Assembly (NCBI RefSeq): GCF_025642135.1
Contig: NZ_CP106793.1
Location: 3,145,001 to 3,209,000, forward strand
Reading direction: 5' to 3'
Source: Streptomyces cynarae
Lineage (GTDB): Bacteria > Actinomycetota > Actinomycetes > Streptomycetales > Streptomycetaceae
Length of the DNA: 64,000 nucleotides
Below, in pieces: positions 1-9,978 of the stretch. Both the position numbers and the translations under genes were made by a program. Each line of letters begins with the position of its first letter. Position 1 is the stretch's first letter. The notes beneath the pieces are model-generated. The model was not told the origin of the DNA. It searched no databases and saw nothing but the letters and a program-made list of their open reading frames with translations.

Positions 1-115
1 GCGGGCCCCTCCGACCTGCGGTTTCTCCCCTCGCCGCAGTGGGCTCGACTGTCGCCGACCACACAGCTCGGTCACCTTACGTGCGCTCGCTGTGGCTGTG
101 CGTCATCCGCACGGT

Positions 116-682
116 TCAGTAGGGGTGCCGGTCCGGCTTCGTCTCCCAGGCCTCGTATGCCGTCGCGCCCAGCTCGGGGTGGATCTGCTCGATGTGGATC
201 CGGCGCTGGTCCAGCGGTTTCTGGAAGTCCTCGTACTGGAAGGCGTCGTCGAAGCCGATGTTCCGGGTGGCGTCCAGGTCGCAGCTGAAGTAGACGTTGT
301 CGATACGCGACCAATAGATGGCGCTCATGCACATCGGACACGGTGCGCCGCTGATGTAGATCGAACAGCCCTGGAGCATCCGGGCGCGCTCGGGTACCGG
401 GTCGGGGGAGCCTTCGGGACGCGGCACATATTGCAGGGTGCCCTCGTTCTGGTGCTCTTCCGAGATGGTGGGCGCCTGGGGGTTAAGGAGCTGGGCCGCC
501 TTGCGGATGGTCTCCACCTCGGCGTGTGCGGTGGGGTCGCCGGTCAGGAGCACGCGGTTCTGCCCCCGGGCGACGATCTCGCCGTCCCTGGTGATGACGG
601 CGCCGAACGGGCCACCCCATCCATGCTCGACCGATTCCGTGGCCAGCCGTACCGCCTCCGCCAGGAACTCCTTGTGCCCCAT
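116..682 (-). CDS. nucleoside deaminase (guanine/cytidine deaminase-like, zinc-dependent)
   Basis: This is a cytosolic hydrolytic deaminase of the CMP/dCMP deaminase fold, most like guanine deaminases (guanine to xanthine) or tRNA/nucleoside deaminases. The protein (188 aa) carries the zinc-ligand signature HAEVET at the expected position and, about 60 residues later, PCPMCMSAIYW, giving the His and two Cys zinc ligands plus the proton-shuttling Glu. The start at 682 is preferred over a longer frame because GGAGG lies five bases upstream of that ATG. It is divergent from the ABM-domain gene that follows and stands alone. The exact substrate cannot be read from sequence; guanine deaminase is the best guess. 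It belongs to the chromosomal flank, not the cluster. Confidence 0.85.
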   Translation of the reverse strand: MGHKEFLAEAVRLATESVEHGWGGPFGAVITRDGEIVARGQNRVLLTGDPTAHAEVETIRKAAQLLNPQAPTISEEHQNEGTLQYVPRPEGSPDPVPERARMLQGCSIYISGAPCPMCMSAIYWSRIDNVYFSCDLDATRNIGFDDAFQYEDFQKPLDQRRIHIEQIHPELGATAYEAWETKPDRHPY

Positions 683-781
683 GACGACCTCCGCTTCCCG
701 CCATTTCACGGCTCGACATTCAACGGTATTCGCATTCCACCGATTTGCCCCTTAAATCCCTTTCAGATTACGCTACTCCGT

Positions 782-1747
782 ATGAACGCCAGCGCAAACC
801 GCGCCCCTGGTGGGGCCGGAGCGACCGTGGTGATCACGCAAAGGGTCGTCCTCGGTCGCGAGGAGGACTACAAGCGCTGGCAGGAGCGGGTGAATCGGGC
901 CGTACGGGACTTCGACGGGTTCGAGGGAACGGAGCTGTACCCGCCCGAATCCGCCGAGGACAACCAGTGGGTCGTGGTGTTCCGCTTCTCGGGCGTCGAC
1001 CAGTTGAGCGCCTGGCTCGAGTCTGCGACGCGCCGGGAACTTCTGCATGACGGCCGCGACTTGTTCGAGGGGGAGTCCTCCCAGCAGGTCCTCAGCGGAG
1101 GGCGACCGGCTCGGGAAGCCGTGACGGCGGTCGTCTCCCACGACGTGAGGCCTGGCCGTGAACGGGACTTCCTGCGCTGGCAGGACAAGGTCCTGAAGAC
1201 TCAGCAGAAGTACCGGGGCTTCAAAGGGTCCGAACTCTTCGCGCCCGTCGAGGGGATCCAGGATCGCTGGGTCGTCATGTTCCGGTTCGACACCCGTGAA
1301 CACCTCGACCAGTGGCTCGAGTCGGACGTCCGCGGGAAACTGCTGGACGAGGGACGCGACTACTTCGCCGACTTCGATGTGCGCGAGATCGCGTCGGCCT
1401 TCAGCGGCTGGTTCCGTTTCGGCGGCAGGGAGGAGGCAGGCGCCCCTCCCAACTGGAAGCAGGCCATGTCCGTTCTCCTCGCGCTCTATCCCACCGTCGT
1501 GGTGCTCAACCTCAGCGTGGGCCGTGCCCTCACCGATGCCGGCGTTCCGGGGTACCTCGGCCTGTTCATCGGAAACGTGTTGAGCGTCGCGATTCTGACC
1601 TGGGTTCTGATGCCGTTGGTGAACCGCGCCCTGACCTTCTGGCTGGCGCCCGACCGGCTGCGGTCGCGACGCGTCGAGCTCGCGGGCGCCGCCATGGTGA
1701 CGGCGTGCTACGCGGGGCTCCTCGCTGTTTTCGGCTTCACCACTTGA
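782..1747 (+). CDS. tandem ABM-domain (antibiotic biosynthesis monooxygenase-like) membrane protein
   Basis: The 321-aa product has two successive ferredoxin-like ABM domains (about residues 15-100 and 115-205). Each has the pattern of a basic residue followed by RWQ(E/D)..., then GF.G.ELF/YP, then W.V.FRF and a closing W(L)ES segment. The C-terminal part holds two hydrophobic helices (around residues 240-262 and 285-315), so the protein is probably membrane-anchored with the ABM domains in the cytoplasm. Proteins of this build (COG3224-like) are common in actinobacteria; their reaction is not established. It is followed 25 bp downstream by the flavin oxidase gene on the same strand, so the two may be co-transcribed. 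The start is the first ATG that leaves the conserved domain intact; no strong ribosome site is visible. Confidence 0.75.
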   Translation: MNASANRAPGGAGATVVITQRVVLGREEDYKRWQERVNRAVRDFDGFEGTELYPPESAEDNQWVVVFRFSGVDQLSAWLESATRRELLHDGRDLFEGESSQQVLSGGRPAREAVTAVVSHDVRPGRERDFLRWQDKVLKTQQKYRGFKGSELFAPVEGIQDRWVVMFRFDTREHLDQWLESDVRGKLLDEGRDYFADFDVREIASAFSGWFRFGGREEAGAPPNWKQAMSVLLALYPTVVVLNLSVGRALTDAGVPGYLGLFIGNVLSVAILTWVLMPLVNRALTFWLAPDRLRSRRVELAGAAMVTACYAGLLAVFGFTT

Positions 1748-1772
1748 CGGGCCGAGGTGAGGAGCACAGGTG

Positions 1773-3149
1773 ATGAAGCGGCACACCCGAACTCACCGTC
1801 TCGCGGGAATGTCGGTGCGACGGGGCGACACCGATTACGAAGACATCCGCACCGCCGCGGTGTGGAACGGGCTCACACCGGCGCGGTTCCCGGACGTCAT
1901 CGTCCGCCCGGCCTCGGCCGACGACGTCGTGGAGGCGGTCCGCCTGGCCCGCGCCCAGGGACTCCGGGTCGCCATGCGGTCGGGAGGACACAGCTGGTGC
2001 GGGTCACCGTTGCGCGACGGCGGCATGCTCATCGACCTGTCCGGACTCCGCACGTGTGCGGTCGACCCGGTATCCGCGACGGCGACGGTGCGGCCCGGGA
2101 TAACGGGCCGGGAGCTCACTCCCGAACTCGGCCGTCACGGGTTCGCCTTCCCGACGGGCCACTGCGGGTCCGTCGCCGTCGGCGGGTACCTCCTCAGCGG
2201 AGGACTGGGATGGAACTCCGGAATCCGTGGACCGGCCTGCGCCGACGTCACGGACATCGAGGCCGTCACCGCGGACGGCGAGCCGATCACCTGCAACGAG
2301 CGTGAACACCGTGACCTGTTCTGGGCGGCACGCGGAGCGGGTCCAGGTTTCTTCGCCGCGGTCACCGCCTTCCGCCTCAGGCTGTATCCGCGCCCCGAGG
2401 CGATCACCAGCACCACGTGGACCTTCCCCCTCTCGGACGTCGTCGAGGTGACGCACTGGGCCATGGGGGCGTCCTCAGAGCTCCCCCCGAGCGTCGAGCT
2501 GAGCTTCTCCCTCGCCACGGCGGACCCCGGCTCGGCGCCCGGCCCGAAAGTGGTGACCGTGACGGGGACCGCCTTCGCCCGTTGCAAGCAAGAGGCCTAC
2601 GACTCCCTGGGACCGCTCCGGACCTGTCCCCTCGCCGAACGCTCCCTCTCCCGTCGGCTGGACGAGCCGGCGACGTTCGAGACCCTGTACGACGTCGCCG
2701 CCACCCTCTGGGGTCCTGAGCACCGCTATGCGGCGGACACGCTGTGGTCGGACGCCGACTTCCCCACGCTGCTGGGGCGACTCGCCGATGTCTTCGACGC
2801 GGCGCCGTCGAGCAGGTCGCTGATCCTGGCGCCGGTCTCGCCGGCGGGCCGACCACCCGGGGACATGGCCTTCTCCGCGCTCGGGAACAGCTACGTCGCT
2901 CTGTACGCCGTCTGGCAGGATCACCGCCAAGACGCGGTCAACATCGACTGGCTGCGTCAAGCCATGCACGCGATCGAACCCCTGGGGACGGGGCACTACA
3001 TCGCCGAGGCCGACCTCACCGCCGCGTCGTCCCGTGCCCGCCGGTCCTTCGCCCCGGACGACTGGCAGCGACTGCAGAGCCTCAAGACGACGTACGACCC
3101 GGAGGGCGTCTTCTGGTCTTATCTGTCACCTGAGGATGCCTCACCGTGA
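1773..3149 (+). CDS. FAD-linked oxidoreductase, BBE-like, with both covalent flavin sites
   Basis: This is a 458-aa oxidase of the PCMH/berberine-bridge family that uses FAD to oxidise an alcohol, sugar or amine and passes electrons to oxygen. The N-terminal half has the FAD-binding PCMH domain with the histidine attachment site in MRSGGHSWCG and the second, cysteinyl site in GHCGSVAVGGYLLSGG, which indicates bicovalent flavin as in gluco-oligosaccharide oxidase and related enzymes. The C-terminal BBE element ends near YDPEGVFWSYL. The ATG at 1773 has GAGGAG about ten bases upstream; a GTG directly before it is an alternative. It lies right behind the ABM-domain gene. The substrate is unknown. 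Compare the flavin oxidase at 16014-17402, which keeps only the His site. Confidence 0.88.
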   Translation: MKRHTRTHRLAGMSVRRGDTDYEDIRTAAVWNGLTPARFPDVIVRPASADDVVEAVRLARAQGLRVAMRSGGHSWCGSPLRDGGMLIDLSGLRTCAVDPVSATATVRPGITGRELTPELGRHGFAFPTGHCGSVAVGGYLLSGGLGWNSGIRGPACADVTDIEAVTADGEPITCNEREHRDLFWAARGAGPGFFAAVTAFRLRLYPRPEAITSTTWTFPLSDVVEVTHWAMGASSELPPSVELSFSLATADPGSAPGPKVVTVTGTAFARCKQEAYDSLGPLRTCPLAERSLSRRLDEPATFETLYDVAATLWGPEHRYAADTLWSDADFPTLLGRLADVFDAAPSSRSLILAPVSPAGRPPGDMAFSALGNSYVALYAVWQDHRQDAVNIDWLRQAMHAIEPLGTGHYIAEADLTAASSRARRSFAPDDWQRLQSLKTTYDPEGVFWSYLSPEDASP

Positions 3150-3211
3150 CGTTCAGTCATATTCTCAGCCATGTTCGATGGCGTTCCGTGACTCGGACCG
3201 CTTCGTATCGC

Positions 3212-4618
3212 TCAGTCGTGCGTCGACGTCTGCTTCCTGCGGACCAGGAGCAGCGCCGTGCCGCCGACCAGGACCAGGGCCATCGCCGTGCCCGCGATGA
3301 GCGGGGTGGCGCTCGACGTGCCCGTTTCGGCGAGGTTGGTGTCCGTTGCCGTGCCGCCCGCCGTGGCAGGGCTGGGCCGGCTGAGCGTCTGGATCTTCAG
3401 TCCGCCCGCGGCGGTCTCCGTCTTGCAGTCGAGGACGCCCTTGACCCACTTCTTGTAACCTGCCGGGCCCTTGATCGTGAAGTCGTAGGGCTGATCCTCC
3501 TGCAAAGGGATGGTCACCTTCTGTGACGCCTCTGCCGGGATCGTGTGCTCGGCGCCCATCAGATCGAACGTGAACGCCTTGTCGCCCTTGTTCACGGCGG
3601 AGATGTCCACAGCGCCCTCGGCACAGTTCTTCTCGGCCGACAGAGCCGGTATGGCGCCCTTCTCTGCCCAGGCCGCCGTGGTCGTGGCCGAGACGGTGGA
3701 CTCGCTGGAGCCGGCGAGTATCTGCGTCTGGCTGCGGGTCTCGGAGGTGAGGGCCCGGCCTACCGGCACGGTGGTCGACGCCTGGACCGTCAGCTGTCCC
3801 CAACCGGGCTGCGCCGTCTTCGGCACCTGGAAGTAGATCCGGCTGCCGTCGGTCGCGGTCGTGACCGGCTTGCCGCCCTTGTCGACGATCTTCACTTTCG
3901 TGGTGGCGGCGTCCGCCGGCGGGGTCACCGTCACGCTGTCCGCGTTCGTGTGCACCGTGACCGGGCCGAGCCTCTCGCCCGGGTGGCCCGCGACGGCCGG
4001 CGGGTCGAGGGTCAGGGACGCCGCGGGCTCCGGGAGGCTCCGTGCGTGCTTCTCCAGGTAGTCCGCGAGCCTCTCGGCCTGCGGGTCGACCGCGTCCACG
4101 TCGGCGCCGTCCGAGAAGCGCCAGATCGCCACCTGGGTGCCGGCCGCCGCGTCCTGCTCGGTGAGGCCCTTGGCCCCGGCCTCGGCCGCCAACCGCGCCA
4201 GGTCGTTCACCTGCGGGTAGGAGTTCTGCAGGATCCAGCGGATCTTTCCGGCGTTCTTGTTGCCGTTCAGGGACGTGCCGCTCCACGACGTCTCGTGGTA
4301 CCTGGCCTCCTTCTGCGTGGGGTTGTGGATGTCGATGCCGTACGTCTGCAGGGTGCCGCCGTTGTCGACGGACATCTCGAACAGGCCCGCCGACAGCTGT
4401 TCGTCCGTGCCGCCGCCGTGGACGACGGCGGCCCCGTAGGTCTTGAGGCCGCCGATGGTCGCGGTCGCCCCGCCCTCGCTCTGCGGCGTCCCGTCGGCGG
4501 CCGTCGCCCCCGCGGCGGCCAGCGGGCCCGCCGCGACGAGTCCGGACACCAGCGTCGCGGCAGCGAGGCGGGCGGCCCCTCGCCTGCGCGCGGACGGCGC
4601 AGAGAACGCAGCAAACAC
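3212..4618 (-). CDS. LAXTG-anchored surface protein with TQXA thioester-type domain
   Basis: The 468-aa protein starts with GTG (AAGGGG upstream), has an arginine-rich signal peptide followed by a long Ala/Val hydrophobic core (residues 1-40), and ends with LAETG, a membrane helix and an RRK tail. It is thus exported and fixed to the wall by a class E-type sortase, which in Streptomyces recognises LAXTG. Residues about 50-200 look like the thioester domain of Gram-positive adhesins: the GTQVAIWRFSD block matches the TQXA motif that supplies the glutamine. The partner cysteine, usually in a Y-C-(V/I)-D context, reads TYGIDIHNPT here, with Gly in its place. A beta-sandwich stalk region follows. 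It probably displays a protein domain on aerial or substrate hyphae; binding partner unknown. Confidence 0.85.
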   Translation of the reverse strand: MFAAFSAPSARRRGAARLAAATLVSGLVAAGPLAAAGATAADGTPQSEGGATATIGGLKTYGAAVVHGGGTDEQLSAGLFEMSVDNGGTLQTYGIDIHNPTQKEARYHETSWSGTSLNGNKNAGKIRWILQNSYPQVNDLARLAAEAGAKGLTEQDAAAGTQVAIWRFSDGADVDAVDPQAERLADYLEKHARSLPEPAASLTLDPPAVAGHPGERLGPVTVHTNADSVTVTPPADAATTKVKIVDKGGKPVTTATDGSRIYFQVPKTAQPGWGQLTVQASTTVPVGRALTSETRSQTQILAGSSESTVSATTTAAWAEKGAIPALSAEKNCAEGAVDISAVNKGDKAFTFDLMGAEHTIPAEASQKVTIPLQEDQPYDFTIKGPAGYKKWVKGVLDCKTETAAGGLKIQTLSRPSPATAGGTATDTNLAETGTSSATPLIAGTAMALVLVGGTALLLVRRKQTSTHD

Positions 4619-4870
4619 AGAATTCCCCTTCGAGCAGGACCCGTTGACGTGGGGTGCGTGGTCCCACCAGCAGAATCAGAAGCCCCGAGAGCTATGCCCG
4701 GCATCCTAAGGACGCCACGCACCCCGCTCCCCGATCATGTGACCCAACAGCCGATCCGACTCGCAATCGTTATCGCTCACACAGCCTGTGAGCTGCGCCT
4801 ATCGCCCTTAGGGCAGGAAGCGTCAGCATATTGGGCGATACTTGCGGTGATGAGCGGCAGTTGGGCCAGG

Positions 4871-4908
4871 ACGATGACTGCTGTGCCTGACGATGACTGC
4901 TGTGCCTG
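4871..4908. repeat. 19-bp tandem duplication beside a gene end
   Basis: The 19-base unit acgatgactgctgtgcctg occurs twice back to back, ending three bases before the stop codon of the SSB gene. It lies in the 293-bp space between the SSB stop and the start of the surface-protein gene, where I see no other gene. It is a small example of the end-of-gene tandem duplications seen repeatedly in this window. Confidence 0.9.
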
Positions 4909-4911
4909 ACG

Positions 4912-5403
4912 TCACGTCACTCCGGCTGGCTCCGGCTGCGGTTGCTCCGCCCCTTCTCGCGGGTGTGTCTCCTCGGGCGTCCGACTCGCCGGTTCCGTCT
5001 CCCAGTTGGGCTCCGGCTGCGCCGTCACGCCGCTCTGCGCCTCGGGCCGCGACGACCGCCGGAAGGCCGACGTGCCGCGGGACAAGTCGTGGCCGATCGC
5101 CGCCGCGTCGAGGTCCGCCGACAGCCAGCCCTGCCCGTCGCGCTGCTCGGTCCGCACCTTCAACCGCCCCTGGACGACGAGCGGATCCCCCACCGCCACC
5201 GATGCGGCGACGTTCGTGGCCAGCGAGCGCCGGGCCCACACCGTGAAGAAGTTGGTGTGCCCGTCCGTCCACACGTTCTTCTCGCGGTCCAGATACCGCG
5301 CCGTCACCGCCAGCCGGAACCGGGCGGTGGGTCCCGACGGCGACTCCCGGTACACCGGCTGTGTGGCGACGTTGCCGACCACGCACACCGTCGTCTCGTT
5401 CAT
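4912..5403 (-). CDS. ssbB: single-stranded DNA-binding protein paralogue (SsbB-like)
   Basis: A 163-aa OB-fold SSB. The N-terminal 110 residues carry the SSB pattern: MNETTVCVVGNVATQPVYR, then FRLAVTARY and TNFFTVWARRSLATNVAASV. The C-terminus is Pro/Glu-rich and lacks the acidic DDDIPF-like tip of replicative SSB. That fits the SsbB class of streptomycetes, which has been linked to chromosome segregation during sporulation. Its position just downstream of the two dynamin-like GTPase genes, same strand, agrees with that reading because those GTPases act at sporulation septa. The gap to dynB is about 290 bp, so it may have its own promoter. The symbol rests on family and neighbourhood, not on a sequence comparison. 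Confidence 0.8.
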   Translation of the reverse strand: MNETTVCVVGNVATQPVYRESPSGPTARFRLAVTARYLDREKNVWTDGHTNFFTVWARRSLATNVAASVAVGDPLVVQGRLKVRTEQRDGQGWLSADLDAAAIGHDLSRGTSAFRRSSRPEAQSGVTAQPEPNWETEPASRTPEETHPREGAEQPQPEPAGVT

Positions 5404-5696
5404 GGCGAATCCCCTCCCTCGCTCCGGCCGCGCACCGGAGCCGAACGCGTACGGGCCTGTCCCGCACGGATGCGTCTGCCGCGGCGGCCACGCCCTGTCG
5501 CCTGCCGCCGCCGTACGGCGACCGCTTCGTCCGCGATCGCCGCGAAGCCAGACTGCCTCCGTCGGCCCGAGCCCGCTGGGCCCTGTGGGCTACCGCCCGG
5601 TTGTGGAAAACTCCGCCACCCGAACGAGCGCCTCCGCCCCTTCCCGTCCCCGTGCGACGCCTCCGTCAGCTCTCCGACGCGACGGCCGCACGACGC

Positions 5697-7704
5697 TCAC
5701 CCCACCCGCGCCCCCGCCCCGGCCCCCGCCACCTTCGCGTACTGCTCCCTCACTTCCCGGTACCGCAGCAGTTCCGCCGCCACCGGATCCAGGACCCGGG
5801 CCCGTCCGCACGCGGCTGCCGCGTCCCTCAGCCGCCGTTCCGCCTCGAGCCCGTACCGCCGGGCCGGTCCGCGGGCCGCCACCCCGCAGCCCCACTCGAC
5901 GCCCGGACCACCGACCAGGCCGACCAGCAACAGCAGCAGCGACGCCCAGAGGCCCGACGGCATGAATCCGACGACCTGCCCCACCAACCACAGAGTCCCC
6001 ATGAGTTGCAGAAGCGTCATCGACGCCTGGGCGAGCACGGCGACCCGCCACCAGCCGGGCCGAGGCGGCCGACCCGAGGGCAGGGTGGTGCGCACCGCCA
6101 GTTCGTCCAGCGCCTCCGGCAGCCCCTGCGCACCCCGTACCGCGGCCTCGCGCACCGCCTGGGCCCACGGCGCCGGCAGCCCGGCCGTCGCCCGGTCCGC
6201 CACCGTCCGCACGGCCTGCTCGACGCGCTGCCGCGCGGTGGCCTCCTCGTCCGGGGGCGCGGGCACCGGCAGGCGTCCCGTGGAGGGTTCGCGCCGGTCC
6301 CGGTACCACCTCCACAGCCGCAGCCACGGCGTGCCGCACGCGCGGTTGGCGTGCCGCAGCCAGGCGCGCTCGGCGGCCTCCCCGCAGCGGTCGCGCCGAC
6401 CGCGTCCGCGAGCCGCCCGGAGAACTCCTCACGCGTCTCCTCGGTGAGCCCGGCACGGCCCGCGGTGGCATAGACGGGCCGAAGCCGAGCGGCGGCCACG
6501 TCCACGTCCGCGGAGACACGGCGCACGGCAGCCCCCCGCTCGGCCACGAACTGTCCGAGCGCCTCGCGCAGTTCCCCCACGCCCTCGCCGGTGAGCGCCG
6601 ACAGCGCCAGCACGGTCGCGCCCGGCTCGCCGTACTCCCCCAAGGCGATCCCGTCCCCGTCGAGCAGCCGCCGCAGATCGTCGAGGACCTGCTCGGCGGC
6701 CTCCCCGGGGAGCCGGTCGACCTGGTTGAGGACGACGAACATGACCTCGGCGTGCCCGGCCAGGGGCCGCAGATAGCGCTCGTGGAGGACGGCGTCGGCG
6801 TACTTCTCGGGGTCGACGACCCAGATGACCGCGTCCACGAGGGCCAGGATGCGGTCGACCTGCCGCCGGTGTTCCACGGCCGCGGAGTCGTGGTCGGGCA
6901 GGTCGACCAGGACGAGGCCGCTCAGCCGCGCCTCGCCCTCGGGGTTGGGCACGGGGCGTCGACGCAACCGCCCCGGAACGCCCAGGCGGTCGAGCAGCGG
7001 GCCCGTGCCGTCGCTCCAACTGCACGCGATCGGCGCGGCGGTGGTCGGCCGGCGCAGCCCGGTCTCGGAGAGGGCACGCCGGCGAGCGCGTTGAAGAGCG
7101 TCGACTTCCCGCTGCCGGTGGCTCCCGCGACGGCGACCACGGTGTGCTCCCCGGAGAGCCTGCGCCGCGCGGCCGCCTCGTCCAGCACCCGGCCCGCCTC
7201 CGCGAGCGTGCCGCTGTCCAGCCTGGTCCGCGACAGACCCACCAGTTCGCGCAGCGCGTCCAGCCGGAAGCGCAGGGGCCCGTCGTAGGCGAGCGGCGCG
7301 GGCTGCCGTACGGCCGCGGCACCCGGCTCGTCCGGTGTGGTGCCGTCCGGCGGGACGGCCGTACCGGGCATGCGGCGGGCGATCAGTCCGTCGTCCCAGA
7401 CGGGCACGGCCTCCGTATGCGCCGCCGGGTCGCCGTGCTGCACGTGCGCGTGCAGGCCGTCGTCGGCCGGGCCCCCGGTCGACGCCTTCGGGACGCCCAT
7501 CCGAGAGCCGTGCGGCACGCCGGTGTCCGCACCGGTCCGCTCCGCCGCGGAATCGTGCTCCCCGCGCGCGTACTCGCCGGCTGACCGTCCGTCGCCCGCC
7601 CGCTCCTCGGCGGTGGCGACGGCCCCTTCCGCGAGCTCATGTCCGGGACTTTTTGCGTGACCCATGTGATCGGTGTGATCCGTGGCAGCGGTCACCGCGG
7701 TCAC
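5697..7704 (-). CDS. dynB: dynamin-like GTPase DynB (two frame breaks in this sequence)
   Basis: Reading through two single-base breaks (about 7080 and 6385), this is a protein of about 669 aa. After a long low-complexity N-terminus comes the P-loop GATGSGKST, a switch region with DLPDHDS, the base-recognition LNQVDR, and near the C-terminus two membrane helices (the segment with [16 protein letters not shown] and [11 protein letters not shown]). Two dynamin-like proteins, DynA and DynB, stabilise FtsZ rings during Streptomyces sporulation; the membrane-spanning partner is DynB, which fits this one. The GTG start at 7704 overlaps the dynA stop (GTGA), showing tight coupling. Both breaks look like missing single bases: adding one base each restores conserved sequence and a codon-multiple length. 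I treat the gene as functional and the breaks as probable sequence errors. Confidence 0.8.
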
Positions 7705-9346
7705 CTCTCCTTCTCGAGTACGGACAGCGCGGCGATGAGTTCGGCCTGGGGCTCGGCGTGGACATCGAGGGCGTCGAGGGGGGCGAGGCGGCGTTCGCGT
7801 TCCGTGCGCAGGGCCCGGTCGAGATACTCCGAGAGCAGCCGCGCGGCGCGGTCGCGCAGCCGCAGCGCCCGATGCGCGCCGATCCGCTCGGCAAGCCCCT
7901 CGCCGCCGCCCGCGCCCGCCCTCCGCCGAGCAGGGCCGTGGCGACGAGGGCGGCCACCTCCTCGGCGTCCGGGGCGGTGCTCTTGTCCAGGTCGCGCACC
8001 GCTTCCTCGGAGTACTCCTCCAGGACGCGCCGCCAGCGTCGTACGGTCATCCCGATGCGGTGCTCGGCGCTCTCCAGCGAGGGGTCGCGCTGCATCAATT
8101 CCGGGGTAGCCGCGGCGGGTTCGCGCCGCCAGGCATCCTCGACGCGCTCGTCGGCGGCTGCGATCGCGCACAGCAGCAGGGCGCCGAGGCTGTCGACGAG
8201 GGCGTCCAGCAGTTCCCCGGCGGTGCAGTCCACGGGGTGGCCGCGCCAGCGTTTCAGGGCGTCGCCGGCGAGGACGGCCCCGGACTCCAGCCGCTCCCGC
8301 ACGCGCGCGCACTCGCTGTCGTACGCGGTGTCGACGGCCGCGGTGAGCCGAAGAGTGGCGGCGTACTGGGCGGCGGCGGCGCCGGCCAGTTCCGGCAGCC
8401 GGGCCCTGAGCGAGTCGAGGACTCCCTGGGCCGTCCGTGCCATGGCGGCCTCCCGGGCGGCGGGATCCCGGACCAGGTTCGCAAGCCACAAGCGCAGCGG
8501 CTCGACGGCGGTGGCGGGCAGCAGCCCCCCGCCCCAGGCGGACTCGGGCAGCTCGGGCACGGTGAACCGGGGGACGTCGCCGAGCCCGGCCTTGGTGAGC
8601 AGGGCGGCGTACTGCCGCGACACCTCGGACACGACCTGGTGCGGTACCCGGTCGAGCACGGTGACGAGGGTCGCGCGGTACTCCTTGGCGGTGCGCAGCA
8701 GGTGCCAGGGCACGGCGTCGGCGTAGCGGGCGGCGGTGGTGACCAGCACCCAGACGTCTGCGGCGCAGATCAGCTCGGCGGCGAGGATCCGGTTGCCCGC
8801 GACCAGGGAGTCGATGTCGGGCGCGTCGAGGAGGGCGAGCCCGCGCGGGAGCGTGTCGGCTGTCTCGATGCGCAGCACCCGCTCCTCGCGGCCCACAGCG
8901 GTGCGTGGGTCGTCGCCGGACTCCTGCTGGGGCACCCATACGCGCGAAAGGGTGGGAAGGACGCGCATACGGCTGAACCAGTGGTGGTCCCCCGGATGGC
9001 AGACCAGGACGGGCGTTCGGGTGGTGGGCCGCAGGACGCCCGCCTCGCTGACCTTGCGCCCTACCAGGGAATTGACGAGCGTCGACTTGCCGCTCCCGGT
9101 CGATCCCCCGATGACGGCCAGAAGGGGCGCTTCAGGCTCTCTCAGCCGGGGCACCACATAGTCGTCGAGCTGTGCGAGAAGCTCGTCGCGGTTCGCACGC
9201 GCGCGTGGAGCCCCGGCCAGGGGCAGCGGGAAGCGTGCGGCGGCGACACGGTCGCGCAGGGCGGAGAGTGCGTCGAGCAGCTGAGGCCGTACGTCCAAGG
9301 TCACCACATGCGAAGAATGCCCAACTTTGGAAGCTTTCTGAAGCAT
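7701..9346 (-). CDS. dynA: dynamin-like GTPase DynA (one frame break in this sequence)
   Basis: About 535-549 aa after correcting one missing base near 7905. The P-loop [17 protein letters not shown] follows an N-terminal helical region; LLDAPDID is the switch II/G3 segment, and TVLDRVP lies near the G4 position. The remainder is a long helical stalk without membrane spans, unlike its partner downstream. Soluble DynA and membrane DynB act together at sporulation septa in Streptomyces. The start is ambiguous: ATG at 9346 or tandem GTGs at 9307/9304, none with a strong ribosome site. The stop overlaps the GTG of dynB. Past the break the shifted frame continues with [10 protein letters not shown] and ends in LSVLEKER, clearly the native C-terminus. 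Confidence 0.8.
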
Positions 9347-9609
9347 ATGACGATGTCTGCGCGCCGAAGGACAGACGGGACGGATGGGGCGACTGGGACG
9401 CAGGCATAACGAGTGCACAACACCCGGGGCGTGGAACGCCAAAAGCGATGCAGGATTCGCACCTGCCTGCGATTATCGGACCGCTTCACTGAACCTCCAC
9501 ATGGAGCCACGGAGGCGAAGCAACAGGGACAAGGGCCCGGGGAGCCCTATCCTTGTCCCCGGCAAGGTCACGGATCAGCCCGTCCGGGCCCCACGACAGG
9601 CCACCACAG

Positions 9610-9682
9610 GCCCCCGTAGCTCAGTGGATAGAGCAGGCGCCTTCTAAGCGCTTGGCCGCAGGTTCGAGTCCTGCCGGGGGCG
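9610..9682 (+). tRNA. tRNA-Arg (anticodon TCT)
   Basis: A full cloverleaf can be folded: acceptor GCCCCCG with CGGGGGC, D-stem GCTC/GAGC, anticodon stem GGCGC/GCGCT around the loop CTTCTAA (anticodon TCT, arginine AGA), and T-stem GCAGG/CCTGC with loop TTCGAGT. No CCA is encoded. A strong terminator follows directly. Its T-arm sequence recurs at 14386-14401, so the 3' half probably served as an integration site. Confidence 0.97.
9661..9676 (+). other. putative attachment-site half (attL) in the tRNA-Arg T-arm
   Basis: The 16 bases ggttcgagtcctgccg of the tRNA T-arm occur again, same orientation, at 14386-14401. Integrating elements of actinomycetes commonly recombine into tRNA 3' ends and leave such direct repeats. 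No integrase remains between the copies. Confidence 0.5.
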
Positions 9683-9691
9683 CACGTTTCC

Positions 9692-9716
9692 GCCCTCCCT
9701 TCGGGGAGGGCTTTTT
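9692..9716 (+). terminator. terminator of tRNA-Arg
   Basis: GCCCTCCC, loop TTCG, GGGAGGGC, then five Ts: a perfect 8-bp stem with a stable tetraloop and a T run ten bases after the tRNA end. This is a classic intrinsic terminator. Confidence 0.9.
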
Positions 9717-9978
9717 GCTGGTCAGGGTGGGTGCAGGTCTACGCAGAAGAGCGCCGGACCGCTCCTGGTGGTCGCGGGGAGAGTCCGGCGCTGTCCGGCC
9801 GTCACCGGGTTTCTGCGGGTGGCTGCGGTGAATACGCGGAGAAGTTCTCCGAGCACCGTCAGGCCGTTCAGGCAGGGCGGAGAGGTAACCGCGAGGATCG
9901 CTATCGACGTCCCGAAGCTGCCTCGAGGTGTACAGGGCAGCTCCGACCGTGCGGTCACCCGGCGGCCGGCACGGCGCC

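Noticed and set aside
92..781. N-terminal extension of the ABM-domain gene over the deaminase gene
   Set aside because: It is antisense to a well-conserved deaminase and lacks family similarity; the ABM domains begin after the ATG at 782.
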